64,000 bases of DNA from CAZMZW01 sp964571135 (GTDB lineage Bacteria > Chloroflexota > Anaerolineae > Anaerolineales > Anaerolineaceae): the NCBI GenBank assembly GCA_964571135.1, contig CAZMZW010000009.1, positions 1 through 64,000 of the forward strand, written 5' to 3'. Within the stretch, counting starts at the first letter, position 1, and each line of letters opens with the position of its first letter. Both the position numbers and the translations under genes were made by a program. This document shows positions 50,904 to 60,526 of this stretch, one piece after another. Under the pieces are notes generated by a model. It ran no database searches and was not told where the DNA came from. It was given only the letters and a program-made list of their open reading frames with translations.

Positions 50904-51174
50904 TTTGCCTCCTCGGACATTAATGTAAAGATTTTTAACGGATAGTTTTTAATGCTCATAATAGCATACCTTATTTAATCAAAAATTTCCATAAATTCAT
51001 TTGAATAATTTTTTATTTTTCAGATAATCAATAAAAATGCAACATGGAAAAGGTTTGGGAGTGCGATCCAACTGAAATTCATTAATCATCATTTCTTGTT
51101 TAAGAAGGTTGTTTATGAATTATTAAAGGATGGGCTCCCTGAAGCTGGCCAAAGAAATTGTTGCAACTCTCAGA

Positions 51175-51543
51175 TCATTCACCCGCAAATATGGCTACCG
51201 CAACAGCATAGTGCTGTGAGTGGCTGATGCTGACCGACCAGGTATTAAGGTTGTTTTCCTCTGCGATCCTTTTGGCATTTTTATAAAGATTTAATACCGG
51301 CTGGCCATTAGGATCATGCAATATTTCCATCTCCTGAAAACTCACTGGTCCAATCCCACAACCCAGTGCTTTAACCACAGCTTCCTTGGCTGCAAATTTC
51401 CCGGCCAGGGTGGTATTGTTATCTTTTACTTCCAATTGTTCTTGAGCAGTCAATACCCGTTTGAGAAAACGCGTACGGATGCCTGGCTCGATCCGTTCAA
51501 AGCGTTCAATTTCAATCAGATCAATTCCACTCCGCAGGATCAT
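51175..51543 (-). CDS. acpS: Holo-acyl-carrier-protein synthase
   Basis: Adds the phosphopantetheine arm to acyl carrier protein. At 122 residues it has the family motifs GIDLIEIERFE, LAGKFAAKEAVVKALG (metal and CoA site) and SVSISHSQHYAVAVAIF. Its ATG overlaps the stop of the second M16 gene by four bases (ATGA), so it is in that operon. The 270 bases beyond it hold nothing recognisable apart from AT-rich sequence. Confidence 0.94.
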   Translation of the reverse strand: MILRSGIDLIEIERFERIEPGIRTRFLKRVLTAQEQLEVKDNNTTLAGKFAAKEAVVKALGCGIGPVSFQEMEILHDPNGQPVLNLYKNAKRIAEENNLNTWSVSISHSQHYAVAVAIFAGE

Positions 51544-52838
51544 TTATGTTTACCTTTTATATTGGTGCCGGCACTGACGATGGCAAGCCGGTCTATGTTC
51601 AAATAACGGTTTGAAGATTCAAGAATTTGTTCCGCGCTGATGGCATTGATCAATCCTGAATAGCGCTGATAGTAATCAAGCCCCATTTGAAAGTGTTCCA
51701 TGGTCAGGATGGCATTAGCTAATCCTGAATTGGATTCCAGCGAGAGCGCCAGCCGGCCCGTCAGATGGGATTTTGAATCACTCAGTTCTTCTTTTGTTAC
51801 CTGTTCATTTATGAATTTTTTTATTTCTTGCTTAATTAAATCTATGGCTTTTTCAGTATTTTTTGGATTCACACCGGCCATAAATTCCCAGACGCCGCCC
51901 TCTAACCAACTGTTTAGGCTGCTGCCAGCATAGTAAGCTAAACCGGCTTTTACTCGAACAACTTCTCCAATCCGGCCGAGCATCCCAAATTGACCCAGGA
52001 TATCATTTCCCAGATAGATGGGCAGAAAATCCTGCGATTTACGCGCCGGTCCCAGGCTGCCGATTTGGATATCCGTCTGGTTTTTTTCCGGAATCTCAAT
52101 ATGCTGACGAATTGTTTTGCTTATTGGTTTGACTTCTAGCATTGGGGAAGTCTTTTTGTTATCTGTTTTCCATCTGCTGAAAGATTGGCTGACCAATTGA
52201 TGTGCTGCTTCAGGTGGGATACCTCCAACAACAACGACGATCATTCCTTCGGGTACAAAGTTTGAATGATGGAAATCAATAAGATCATCCCTGGTAATGG
52301 CTTGAATTGTTTCAGGGTAACCATCCGTGGGTTCGCCCAAGGGATGGTTGGGGAAAAGGATCTTATCCAATGCCATGGATGCTCGATCTCCGGTATCCTG
52401 TTCGCGGATGGCCAGTGAGCTTAATATTTGAGCGCGCATTCTTTCTGTATATTCCAAAGGAAAGGTTGGCTGCATCAAACAATCGGCGGTTAATTCCAAC
52501 AACATGGGGAGGTCTTCAGCCAGGGCTTTTCCGGAGAACCAGGTATTCTGGACGCTGGCGCTGAAGCTCAAGCTGGCTCCAGCCGATTCCAATAAATTAT
52601 GAATTTGATGGAAACTTCTGTCTTTTGTCCCTCTTGAAAGCATGGAGGCGCAAAAATCGGCTAATCCTAATTTGCCCGCGGGATCATTACTGCTGGATGC
52701 CTTTAATAGGCCAATGAAATTTACGGATGCGGAATTGGAATTCTCCATGCATAGTACTGTGATGCCATTAGGCAGCTGGTATCGATGAATGACTTCAGGT
52801 CCAGGAATACTTAAAATTGTTTTTTGGTTTCTTGTCAT
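51540..52838 (-). CDS. M16 peptidase family protein, inactive-type subunit
   Basis: A 432-residue M16 family protein. It has the M16 fold but the zinc motif HxxEH is lost: the matching segment reads GLADFCASMLSRGTKD. It begins 1 base after the stop of the other M16 gene (52840-54132), which has an intact zinc site. In bacteria with such pairs the inactive partner forms a heterodimer with the active one, as in mitochondrial processing peptidase. I chose the ATG at 52838, with the ribosome site gggga, over a longer frame into the upstream gene. Confidence 0.88.
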   Translation of the reverse strand: MTRNQKTILSIPGPEVIHRYQLPNGITVLCMENSNSASVNFIGLLKASSSNDPAGKLGLADFCASMLSRGTKDRSFHQIHNLLESAGASLSFSASVQNTWFSGKALAEDLPMLLELTADCLMQPTFPLEYTERMRAQILSSLAIREQDTGDRASMALDKILFPNHPLGEPTDGYPETIQAITRDDLIDFHHSNFVPEGMIVVVVGGIPPEAAHQLVSQSFSRWKTDNKKTSPMLEVKPISKTIRQHIEIPEKNQTDIQIGSLGPARKSQDFLPIYLGNDILGQFGMLGRIGEVVRVKAGLAYYAGSSLNSWLEGGVWEFMAGVNPKNTEKAIDLIKQEIKKFINEQVTKEELSDSKSHLTGRLALSLESNSGLANAILTMEHFQMGLDYYQRYSGLINAISAEQILESSNRYLNIDRLAIVSAGTNIKGKHK

Positions 52839-52839
52839 T

Positions 52840-54132
52840 TTATTTATCCCCTTTGCCTGGTTGGTAAATCCCAACTACGCGCCGATTCGATGATAAATAT
52901 TTCCGTGCTGCCTGATTAACTTCTTCTGCGGTTATGGTTTGGAGACTTTCAACATAATTTTCAAACCACTTGTAATTCGCAAAAATATTGGAATATCCCA
53001 TCCAGAAAGCCTGATTGGTGATATTCTCACTCCCATAGGCAAATAATGCTTTGGCTTGTTTGATAGCTCGTTGAATTTCGTCTTCGTTCACCTTATTTTC
53101 CATCAACTTATTAATTTCCTCATCTATGGCAGTAATCACATCATCTGCTTTTTTATCAGGATGAACAGTGACGGATATGTCAAAAAGATAAGGATCAATG
53201 GTGGCTGTTAGACCCCCGCTTACACTTACCGCCAGGTCTTTTTCAACCAATTTTTGATACAGGCGGCTGGTTTTATTGGAAATTCCGCCTCCAAACATAT
53301 TCAAAGATGTGGGGCCGGATAATATACTATCGAGCACGGTCATTATAAAAAAATCTTTTTCTGCAGCTCGGGGTGCGCGGTAAGAAATTTCCAGATATGT
53401 GGTTTCGCCAGGTCCTTCCACTACAATTCTTTTTTCACTGGTAAGAGCCGAATCCTGGACAATTTCATGGTTAGATTTCTGAGTCGAAGGCATGTTCTCA
53501 TATAGACCGCGCAACTGGTTTTCCATCTGTTCTGGTTCAAAATCCCCCGCGATCGTAATAATGGCATTGGACGGTGTATAAAAAGCCTGATAATGTTTAA
53601 AGAGGTCATCCCGGGAAATCTTTTTAAGATCGTCCAATGTGCCGATTACTTCAAAATGATAAGGATGTGCGGAGAATGATGCGTTTTGGACTGCCTCAGA
53701 CAAGCGAAACAGCGGTTCATTCTCATTTCCTTCACGTTCCGAAATAATTACCGTCCTTTCGGATTCAATTTCCCCGGGGTTAAAGTTACTATTCACCATA
53801 CGGTCAGCTTCAATTTCCAAAGAGAGGCCGATTTTATCCGCTGGCATTGTTTCATAATAGGTTGTCCAATCCAGGTAGGTCATTCCATTCATAACACCCC
53901 CATCCCTTGAAATGGCATGATCGATCTTTTTAGCAGGATATTTCGGAGTGCCCTTGAATTGAATGTGTTCAACAAAATGGGAAATGCCGGTGATACCCGG
54001 TGTTTCATTACGAGAACCGACCTTATACCAGACCCATTGGCTGATAAGAGGGGCGGTGTGAATTTCTTTTAATAAAATTGTTAATCCATTAGACAGATGG
54101 ATGGTTTGAATACTAATTGGATCTGAGGACAT
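52840..54132 (-). CDS. M16 zinc metallopeptidase, active subunit
   Basis: A 430-residue insulinase-type zinc peptidase. The inverted zinc motif HxxEH is in GISHFVEHIQFKGT (near residue 46), with the later glutamate of the site in LSLEIEADRM. It lies in an operon with its catalytically dead partner and acpS. Such pairs probably degrade or process peptides, but the substrate is unknown. Confidence 0.9.
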   Translation of the reverse strand: MSSDPISIQTIHLSNGLTILLKEIHTAPLISQWVWYKVGSRNETPGITGISHFVEHIQFKGTPKYPAKKIDHAISRDGGVMNGMTYLDWTTYYETMPADKIGLSLEIEADRMVNSNFNPGEIESERTVIISEREGNENEPLFRLSEAVQNASFSAHPYHFEVIGTLDDLKKISRDDLFKHYQAFYTPSNAIITIAGDFEPEQMENQLRGLYENMPSTQKSNHEIVQDSALTSEKRIVVEGPGETTYLEISYRAPRAAEKDFFIMTVLDSILSGPTSLNMFGGGISNKTSRLYQKLVEKDLAVSVSGGLTATIDPYLFDISVTVHPDKKADDVITAIDEEINKLMENKVNEDEIQRAIKQAKALFAYGSENITNQAFWMGYSNIFANYKWFENYVESLQTITAEEVNQAARKYLSSNRRVVGIYQPGKGDK

Positions 54133-54270
54133 AGGTTGGGTACAAACCTTTCTATAAGATAGTGATTATCATTGTAATTTATTAATTACAGAAAATTGGT
54201 CATATTTTTAGATGATGGGGAAAATCTAGATTATCGTAGGGGAATGATCTGAAAATAAAAGGATAATAAG

Positions 54271-54804
54271 TTAAAGTATATTTATCTTTGGAGCAACTTC
54301 GTGTTTGCCATTAAAAAGAGCACTGCGCGAATAGGGGAACATCAGTAACAGACCAATTGCAATGATGCCTTCCCCAATTTGTACTCCGCGTGCCTGCCAT
54401 ATTCCAAAATAGGGTACTACAAACGGGAATGGATGACTTCCAAATCCAATAATATCAGCCATTCCGGAAATTACTGCGATAACATAACCCGTGGCGATAA
54501 ATCGCATTCCAATTTCTGCAGCAATGCTGGGAGTCCGTTTGAACCAGAGGGAGATTAAGGTGTAATATCCGCCGAAGCAAATGATCGCCAGACCCACTAA
54601 CATTACTGTGATTTGAACAAAACCAATAACTGGACTGCGATCCAATCCCAAGATATCCGGTTTGGCACCAATGAGAAACACCAGTAATCCTATGAGAGAG
54701 AGGATTATTCCAAGGCGAATTCGCTTGACTGGATAAATGATCGATTCATCCAATAAAGACAATTGCGTTACTTTATTATTTATTTGTTTCTTGTTCTCTG
54801 CCAT
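54271..54804 (-). CDS. Hypothetical four-helix membrane protein
   Basis: A 177-residue protein with a cytoplasmic-type N-terminus and about four transmembrane segments (near residues 30-50, 62-84, 100-122 and 145-163). I recognise no family. It is separated from the S1 protein gene by 102 bases and from the M16 gene by 138, so it may be monocistronic. The protein has the look of a general membrane protein without charged active-site motifs. Confidence 0.6.
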   Translation of the reverse strand: MAENKKQINNKVTQLSLLDESIIYPVKRIRLGIILSLIGLLVFLIGAKPDILGLDRSPVIGFVQITVMLVGLAIICFGGYYTLISLWFKRTPSIAAEIGMRFIATGYVIAVISGMADIIGFGSHPFPFVVPYFGIWQARGVQIGEGIIAIGLLLMFPYSRSALFNGKHEVAPKINIL

Positions 54805-54906
54805 TCGAAATCATTACCGTTTGTCAGGATGAAAAATTAAATAATAACTGAATGAATTCGTGATGGCAACGACATTTCAAAAAATAAACCGAAGAAAAGA
54901 ATAAGA

Positions 54907-56256
54907 TTATTCCGGTTTTTTATCTGCATCGTCAGCAGGTTCTTTTATTTCGGGCAACTCAGATTCTTTTGTTTCAGAATCCTCAGGTTCTATTTTCTTT
55001 TTGTTTTTCTTTTTCGGTTCAGGCTTTTCTTCCTCAGAAGGTTTTTCAGGGGTCTCGTTGGATTCAAGCTCGTTTTGTAATATTTTCATGTCCAGGTCGG
55101 TATACTGCTGGGATTCCACACGGCGCAAACTTAAACCGATCCGATGAGATTCGGGTTCAATTTTGATGATGCGCAGGGTGACAATATCACCCTCATGCAG
55201 TGCTTCCTTGGGATGATCTATATGCTTTTCGCTTAATTCGGAGATGTGGATCAACCCTTCCAGGTCATTATCAAGCTTGGCAAAAGCACCAAACTTAGTC
55301 AGCCGGGTGATTGTTCCTTCCACCAATTGACCGACTTTGAAACTTTTAATGTTTTCATACCAGGGGTCGGATTGTCTGGCACGGATCGAAAGGCCTATCC
55401 GCTTACTCTCTTTGTCGATCGAGATCACTTTAACATTAACTTGCTGGCCTACTTTTAATACATCCCCGGGATGGCGAATGCGCTCCCAGGATATCTCAGA
55501 AAGATGCACCAAACCGTCAGCGCCATTGATATTTACAAAAGCCCCAAAATCTGCCAAGCTGGTCACGGTTCCGGTACGTTCTTCGCCTTCTGCCAAATTA
55601 TCAATAACCTTGTCACGAATACTTTCGCGGGTTTCATTGCTGGCTGCCCGTTCCGAAACAATCAACCGTCTGCGTTCCCGATCCACTTCGATAATGCAGA
55701 CATTGATTTCCTGTCCCACCATCGGGCCAAAACTTTGTTCAGGTGAATCCCCGCTAATAGCGGCTCGACGGGAAAAGCTAAATTGTGAGGCGGGGATAAA
55801 ACCGCGCAGCTTATTAAAAGCTACCAGCAAACCGCCTTTGTTGTAACCTACAACCTGACCCTTATAGGTTTCCTTGCTGGCCAAGTATTTCTCAGCATCC
55901 AGCCAGGTGGACTCTTCCAGAGCGCGTACATACGAAAGAACTAAATTTCCATTTTGATCTTCCGGATTAACCACATAGACCAAAATATCCTGGCCGACCT
56001 GCATGGCAGCGAATTCCTCAGGAGGGATCGCTTCAAATTCATTTCCATTGATGATGCCTTCGGATTTTGCGCCGACACTCACCAATATCTGGCCGGGGGA
56101 TATACTGGCGATGGAGCCATGCTTTATATCACCCGATTTAAGTAAATTGATCCCAAGATCACTTTCATTTAGCAGTGATTCCATATTGGGTTGATTTTCA
56201 TTCTGGTCGTTTTCCACTGTTTCCCCCTTGTCCTGGTTATTATTGTTCTGATCCAT
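54907..56256 (-). CDS. S1 RNA-binding domain protein (ribosomal protein S1-like)
   Basis: A 449-residue protein with four S1 RNA-binding repeats, at about 42-110, 128-195, 219-285 and 306-375; the third and fourth carry the strong GTVTSLADFGAFVNINGADG and GTITRLTKFGAFAKLDNDLE motifs. The N-terminus (1-40) is rich in Asn/Gln/Glu and the C-terminus (about 395-449) is highly charged. Four-domain S1 proteins are common outside Proteobacteria. Whether it works as ribosomal protein S1 in mRNA binding is an inference. The gene is downstream of secA. Confidence 0.87.
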   Translation of the reverse strand: MDQNNNNQDKGETVENDQNENQPNMESLLNESDLGINLLKSGDIKHGSIASISPGQILVSVGAKSEGIINGNEFEAIPPEEFAAMQVGQDILVYVVNPEDQNGNLVLSYVRALEESTWLDAEKYLASKETYKGQVVGYNKGGLLVAFNKLRGFIPASQFSFSRRAAISGDSPEQSFGPMVGQEINVCIIEVDRERRRLIVSERAASNETRESIRDKVIDNLAEGEERTGTVTSLADFGAFVNINGADGLVHLSEISWERIRHPGDVLKVGQQVNVKVISIDKESKRIGLSIRARQSDPWYENIKSFKVGQLVEGTITRLTKFGAFAKLDNDLEGLIHISELSEKHIDHPKEALHEGDIVTLRIIKIEPESHRIGLSLRRVESQQYTDLDMKILQNELESNETPEKPSEEEKPEPKKKNKKKIEPEDSETKESELPEIKEPADDADKKPE

Positions 56257-56381
56257 AGAACTGGCTCGCTCCGGTGTACAAGAATTAAATCATTATAAGG
56301 TCTAATGATTAAGTTGGCAACCCCGCCGGATACCCCTAACGGGTTCATTGATAACTGTAAGCGAACGCTGCATAAAAGTAC

Positions 56382-59300
56382 CTAATGATGCCTGTGTTTC
56401 TTGAATTTGTTCTTGACATGCGAAGAGCTGGATGGGTTGGGATTATCACGCGGTTCCTGTCCAGTGGTTTTTGTTATTGTTTTTGCCCTGTTTGGACGGG
56501 CGCGGAACATCTGAGAAATTACAGTCATCCGGATATTATCCAGCAGGTTCTTAAAGGCATCCGAAGCCTGGCTTTTATACTGTACCAACGGGTCTCGCTG
56601 GGCGTAAGCTTCCATGCCAATGGAAACCCGCAAACCTTCCATGTGGGTAAGGTGTTCGATCCAGAGTGACGAAATGGCATTTAAGAGAATATTACGGTAA
56701 ATGAAGTTTTGCAGGTCTTCTCCCAAGGCTTCGGTCACTTTTTCCATAATGGGCTGCTGTAAGGTTGTTTGGGGTTGAAGTACAAGCTGGCGATAGTTTT
56801 CAGCGCCCAGATGGGTATCGATTTTCGATTTGAGAATTGGGTCCAATTGTTCGTAGGTTACCTGAGATTGCAGCAGAGTGCGCAATTGCATCTGTCCAAA
56901 AGCCATCTGCAATAGTTTTTGAACCCTGATTAAATGATTTAATGTTTGAGTAGTCAGGTTTTCGGGTTCCTGGTTTTCCAGTTTATGACCAACCCAATAT
57001 AAATAATTAAGTAAATTACCCCTCTTCATCAATTTCTTATGGGAGCGAGGGTCTAGAACCAGGCGATTTACCTCATCCATTCTGGAAAGGATCTCTAGCA
57101 TCAAATTGTCTTCCCAATCTATAGGATCCCGACCATTAAGGATTGCCAGAATGTTCTGCCTTGCCTGTCCTTGCTCTCCGCAAAGTGCAGTAATTTTCGA
57201 ATTAACGAACCCGGTCAACCAGGTGAACACACTTTCCCGGATGCCCTCCCAATTTCCCAGCAACCCTTCATCCGTGGGAAGGTTCAAAGATTCCTGTAAT
57301 TTACTGCCATACACTTTGGCAATGCGTAAAAGCAGCCCTTTCATGGCGTTCACTTGTACCTGTTCTTTTACTTCCTCGTGAATCTGGTCCAGATAATCGA
57401 AGATATTCTTAATCTGTTCCTGTGAATAACTTAATCGGGAATTAAATGTGGTTTGGATTTGGTTGAAGATTGCCTTCGGATTTGTTCCTGGTTCACCGGA
57501 CTGCATTTGCAGCCCTTCAAAATAGATATCCACCTCATCCAGTTTCTGGGCGAGCTGCTGTTGAAAGGCTTCATGGGTCTTATCCAGGAAAACACCAGCG
57601 CTGGCGACAAGGTGGGTTTTTTCCAGTTCAAGGACTTCATTTGCCAGATGATCTAGAAGCGTCAGGAACTGTTGTGCAGGGATCTTGTTTGTACTTTTTA
57701 ATTTACTGTGGATGAAATCCAATAAAACCCGCATTTTAAAGGAGGGAATTCGCACCACCTCCCCTTCAATCGCCAGGGTTGGTTGAATATCATCCAGATA
57801 AGCCAGCAGCCGCCAGGTGCCATCGCTTTCTTGCAAGGCAGTTGGGATGCGCTGTTGCAGCTCGGTTTGCAGCATTTCCAATACATCCTCCATTAAGGAG
57901 GGTTTGGTCAAGACTTTATCGCGTTCAGCGTATATACGTTCACGCTGAGAATTAATTACATCATCATATTCCAGCAGATGTTTACGGATATCAAAGTTGT
58001 AGCCTTCCACCCTCTCCTGGGCCTGGTCCACCACCCGCCCATACAGACCCAGCTCCAAGGGCACCAGGTCATTGATCTTGAGCAGTCTCATCATCATTTC
58101 TTTGCGTTCCTGACCGAAGAGCCGCATCAGGTCATCTTCCCAGGAAACGAAGAAGCGCGAAGACCCGGGGTCTCCCTGGCGTGCAGCACGACCGCGCAGC
58201 TGGTTATCAATTCGCCTGGCTTCATGTTTTTCCGATCCGATGACATGCAGTCCGCCGAGCTGACGCACCAGTACCATCTTCTCAAAGTGATGCTGGAACT
58301 GGTTTACCTTTTCTTCATAGATCCCGAATTGTGCGGAGGTCAATTGGTTCAGGGATTGGTAATACTCCTGCATCGACATATTAAAAGGGTCTTTGCCCGC
58401 ATTTTTTAATACGCGCATTACATCAGGCAAAACATCTTCATATAGTTCACCCCCTAATTTAATATCGATACCGCGTCCAGCCATATTGGTGGCAATCATT
58501 ACCGATCCGAACATGCCGGCATTGGCAATGATCTTGGATTCTTCATCATGATTGCGGGCATTCAACACGCTATGTTTGATTCCCTGCCGCAGGATTTCTT
58601 GCAATCGGGGAAGGTGTTGTTCCTCAAAGTTAAAATAACGGAGCAATAAATCCAGGTTGGGTTTATCTTCGGGATTAAAAGATGCCAATCCCAGCGTTTG
58701 TGCCATCTTTTGCATTTCATTACTGCTGATCTTTTCCAGGGGTTCATTGAGAAAAGTCAGCTCAGGCACCACCCAATCAAAATCTTTAGCTTTATGTTGA
58801 TCCAACCAGGCCTGCAGGATCAATAAAGTTTGCATCAGCTTTCGCAGCGGCTGGGTCTGCAGCCGGTTGGATACAATTTCAGAGTGTTCCACAGATGCGG
58901 TGCCCACCAGCAGAGGTCTTCCAGGAATATGGTAGCGGATGATTTCCTGAATGATGGCACGCAGTTTTGCTTCTGTGGTTCGGTAGATGACATCCGGATA
59001 ATCTTTGCGTTTCCAGAATATTTCTTTTTTGTCAGCATCATCTCTACGGGCATAGTAGGAATAGGAATATCCCTGTTCATCTTTTCTATCCAGACTGGTC
59101 AACTCGGATTGTCCGCTGGAAGCCATGTAATCCAGGTTGGTGGGGATGCTGGTGACAGCCAATTTATAGATCGAAAAGAATTCTTCCGCTTCGGTCATTG
59201 CTGTGCCGGTCATACCAGCCAGCTTGGTGTACTTGCGGAAGTAATTTTGCAGCGTGATGGTGGCGTAAGTGATATTTTCCGGTCGAACCCGGACACCCTC

Positions 59301-60422
59301 CAAAGCTTCGACAGCCTGATGCAGTCCCTCCGACCAGCGCCTCCCCGGCATTAATCGCCCGGTGAATTCATCCACGATGATCACCTGTCCGCTCTGGATA
59401 ATATAATCCTTGTTTTTCTTAAAAAGGAGTTTGGCTTTTAAAACCTGTTCCAGGTAACCAAGCAGGCGTGCCTGCTCAGGATTAAGCTCTTCGGGACGGT
59501 CCGGGTCGCGCAGAGTGACGCCCAAAATTTCCTCGACCTGGGCTTCGCCTGCCTCGGTCAGAGCAACACTGCGATCCTTTTCGTTGAAATCATAATCCCC
59601 TTCGCGCAATTGCTTGACTGCCTGAGCCATACGCATATAGGACTGGGATTCGTCGGCTGCGGGACCAGAAATAATGAGCGGCGTTCGGGCTTCATCGATC
59701 AGGATATTGTCCACCTCATCCACAATGGCATAATGATGACCGCGTTGGACTCGTTCCTGGATGCTGTTGGTTAAGTTATCGCGCAGGTAATCAAACCCAA
59801 ACTCATTATTGGTACCGTAAGTGATATCGGCGGCATACGCTTCCTGCCGGGTTATACCTTTTAATTGATGTTGGTCTTCACGGGAGGATTTTATTTCCAG
59901 GTCTACCATATAAGCATTTTTGGCATTATCGGTTCGTCCCGCCATTTGTAGAACGCCCACGTTCATGCCCAGCATTATAAAAATAGGTCCCATCCAGCGC
60001 GCATCCCGGCGGGCCAGATAATCATTTACAGTTACTAGGTGAACGCCTTTCCCTGACAGGGCATTTAGGTAAAGCGGCAGGGATGCCACCAGGGTTTTTC
60101 CTTCTCCGGTGCGCATCTCGGCGATTTTACCCTCATGCAGGATCATCCCGCCGATTAATTGAACATCGTAATGACGCAATCCAATACTGCGTTTACTGGC
60201 TTCACGAACAGCGGCAAATGCCTCTGGAAGAACATCATCCAGCGCTTCCCCTTTTTCAAGCCGCTGGCGGAATTGAAGCGTAGCCTCATGTAATTGGTCG
60301 TCACTGATCCGCTCGAACTTTTCTTTTTCTAATTTATTGATCTGCTGAATAATTGGAGAATATTTCTCCAGAATTTTTTTTATTGGGTCGCCGCCCAAAG
60401 CCTGTGCAACTTTTTTGAACAT
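56382..60422 (-). CDS. secA: SecA preprotein translocase ATPase, greatly enlarged
   Basis: The motor that pushes proteins through SecYEG. Conserved parts: Walker A MRTGEGKTLVA (about 103-113), Walker B region IVDEVDNILIDEARTP (about 233-248), GMTGTAMTEAEEF, ATNMAGRGIDIKLGG and QLRGRAARQGDPGSS. It has 1346 residues against 800-900 usual, with extra segments at about 522-612, 660-720 and a large one between 870 and 1200 in the helical scaffold. The C-terminal zinc-binding tail (CxC...CH/C) used for SecB and ribosome contact is absent; the end is basic and His-rich. No frameshift is seen. Confidence 0.95.
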   Translation of the reverse strand: MFKKVAQALGGDPIKKILEKYSPIIQQINKLEKEKFERISDDQLHEATLQFRQRLEKGEALDDVLPEAFAAVREASKRSIGLRHYDVQLIGGMILHEGKIAEMRTGEGKTLVASLPLYLNALSGKGVHLVTVNDYLARRDARWMGPIFIMLGMNVGVLQMAGRTDNAKNAYMVDLEIKSSREDQHQLKGITRQEAYAADITYGTNNEFGFDYLRDNLTNSIQERVQRGHHYAIVDEVDNILIDEARTPLIISGPAADESQSYMRMAQAVKQLREGDYDFNEKDRSVALTEAGEAQVEEILGVTLRDPDRPEELNPEQARLLGYLEQVLKAKLLFKKNKDYIIQSGQVIIVDEFTGRLMPGRRWSEGLHQAVEALEGVRVRPENITYATITLQNYFRKYTKLAGMTGTAMTEAEEFFSIYKLAVTSIPTNLDYMASSGQSELTSLDRKDEQGYSYSYYARRDDADKKEIFWKRKDYPDVIYRTTEAKLRAIIQEIIRYHIPGRPLLVGTASVEHSEIVSNRLQTQPLRKLMQTLLILQAWLDQHKAKDFDWVVPELTFLNEPLEKISSNEMQKMAQTLGLASFNPEDKPNLDLLLRYFNFEEQHLPRLQEILRQGIKHSVLNARNHDEESKIIANAGMFGSVMIATNMAGRGIDIKLGGELYEDVLPDVMRVLKNAGKDPFNMSMQEYYQSLNQLTSAQFGIYEEKVNQFQHHFEKMVLVRQLGGLHVIGSEKHEARRIDNQLRGRAARQGDPGSSRFFVSWEDDLMRLFGQERKEMMMRLLKINDLVPLELGLYGRVVDQAQERVEGYNFDIRKHLLEYDDVINSQRERIYAERDKVLTKPSLMEDVLEMLQTELQQRIPTALQESDGTWRLLAYLDDIQPTLAIEGEVVRIPSFKMRVLLDFIHSKLKSTNKIPAQQFLTLLDHLANEVLELEKTHLVASAGVFLDKTHEAFQQQLAQKLDEVDIYFEGLQMQSGEPGTNPKAIFNQIQTTFNSRLSYSQEQIKNIFDYLDQIHEEVKEQVQVNAMKGLLLRIAKVYGSKLQESLNLPTDEGLLGNWEGIRESVFTWLTGFVNSKITALCGEQGQARQNILAILNGRDPIDWEDNLMLEILSRMDEVNRLVLDPRSHKKLMKRGNLLNYLYWVGHKLENQEPENLTTQTLNHLIRVQKLLQMAFGQMQLRTLLQSQVTYEQLDPILKSKIDTHLGAENYRQLVLQPQTTLQQPIMEKVTEALGEDLQNFIYRNILLNAISSLWIEHLTHMEGLRVSIGMEAYAQRDPLVQYKSQASDAFKNLLDNIRMTVISQMFRARPNRAKTITKTTGQEPRDNPNPSSSSHVKNKFKKHRHH

Positions 60423-60472
60423 TTTTGTACCTTTCGGTGCGATTATAGCATAGCGGAATTTATTGCATGAAT

Positions 60473-60501
60473 AAAAAAATGCCCCTGATTTTCAGGGGCA
60501 T
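60473..60501 (-). terminator. Terminator after the dihydrolipoyl dehydrogenase gene
   Basis: A 9-bp stem (atgcccctg, 60479-60487; caggggcat, 60493-60501) with seven T residues on the minus strand ends the lpd transcript and separates it from secA. Confidence 0.85.
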
Positions 60502-60526
60502 GAAAGAACCCAAAAAAGAAAAAACC

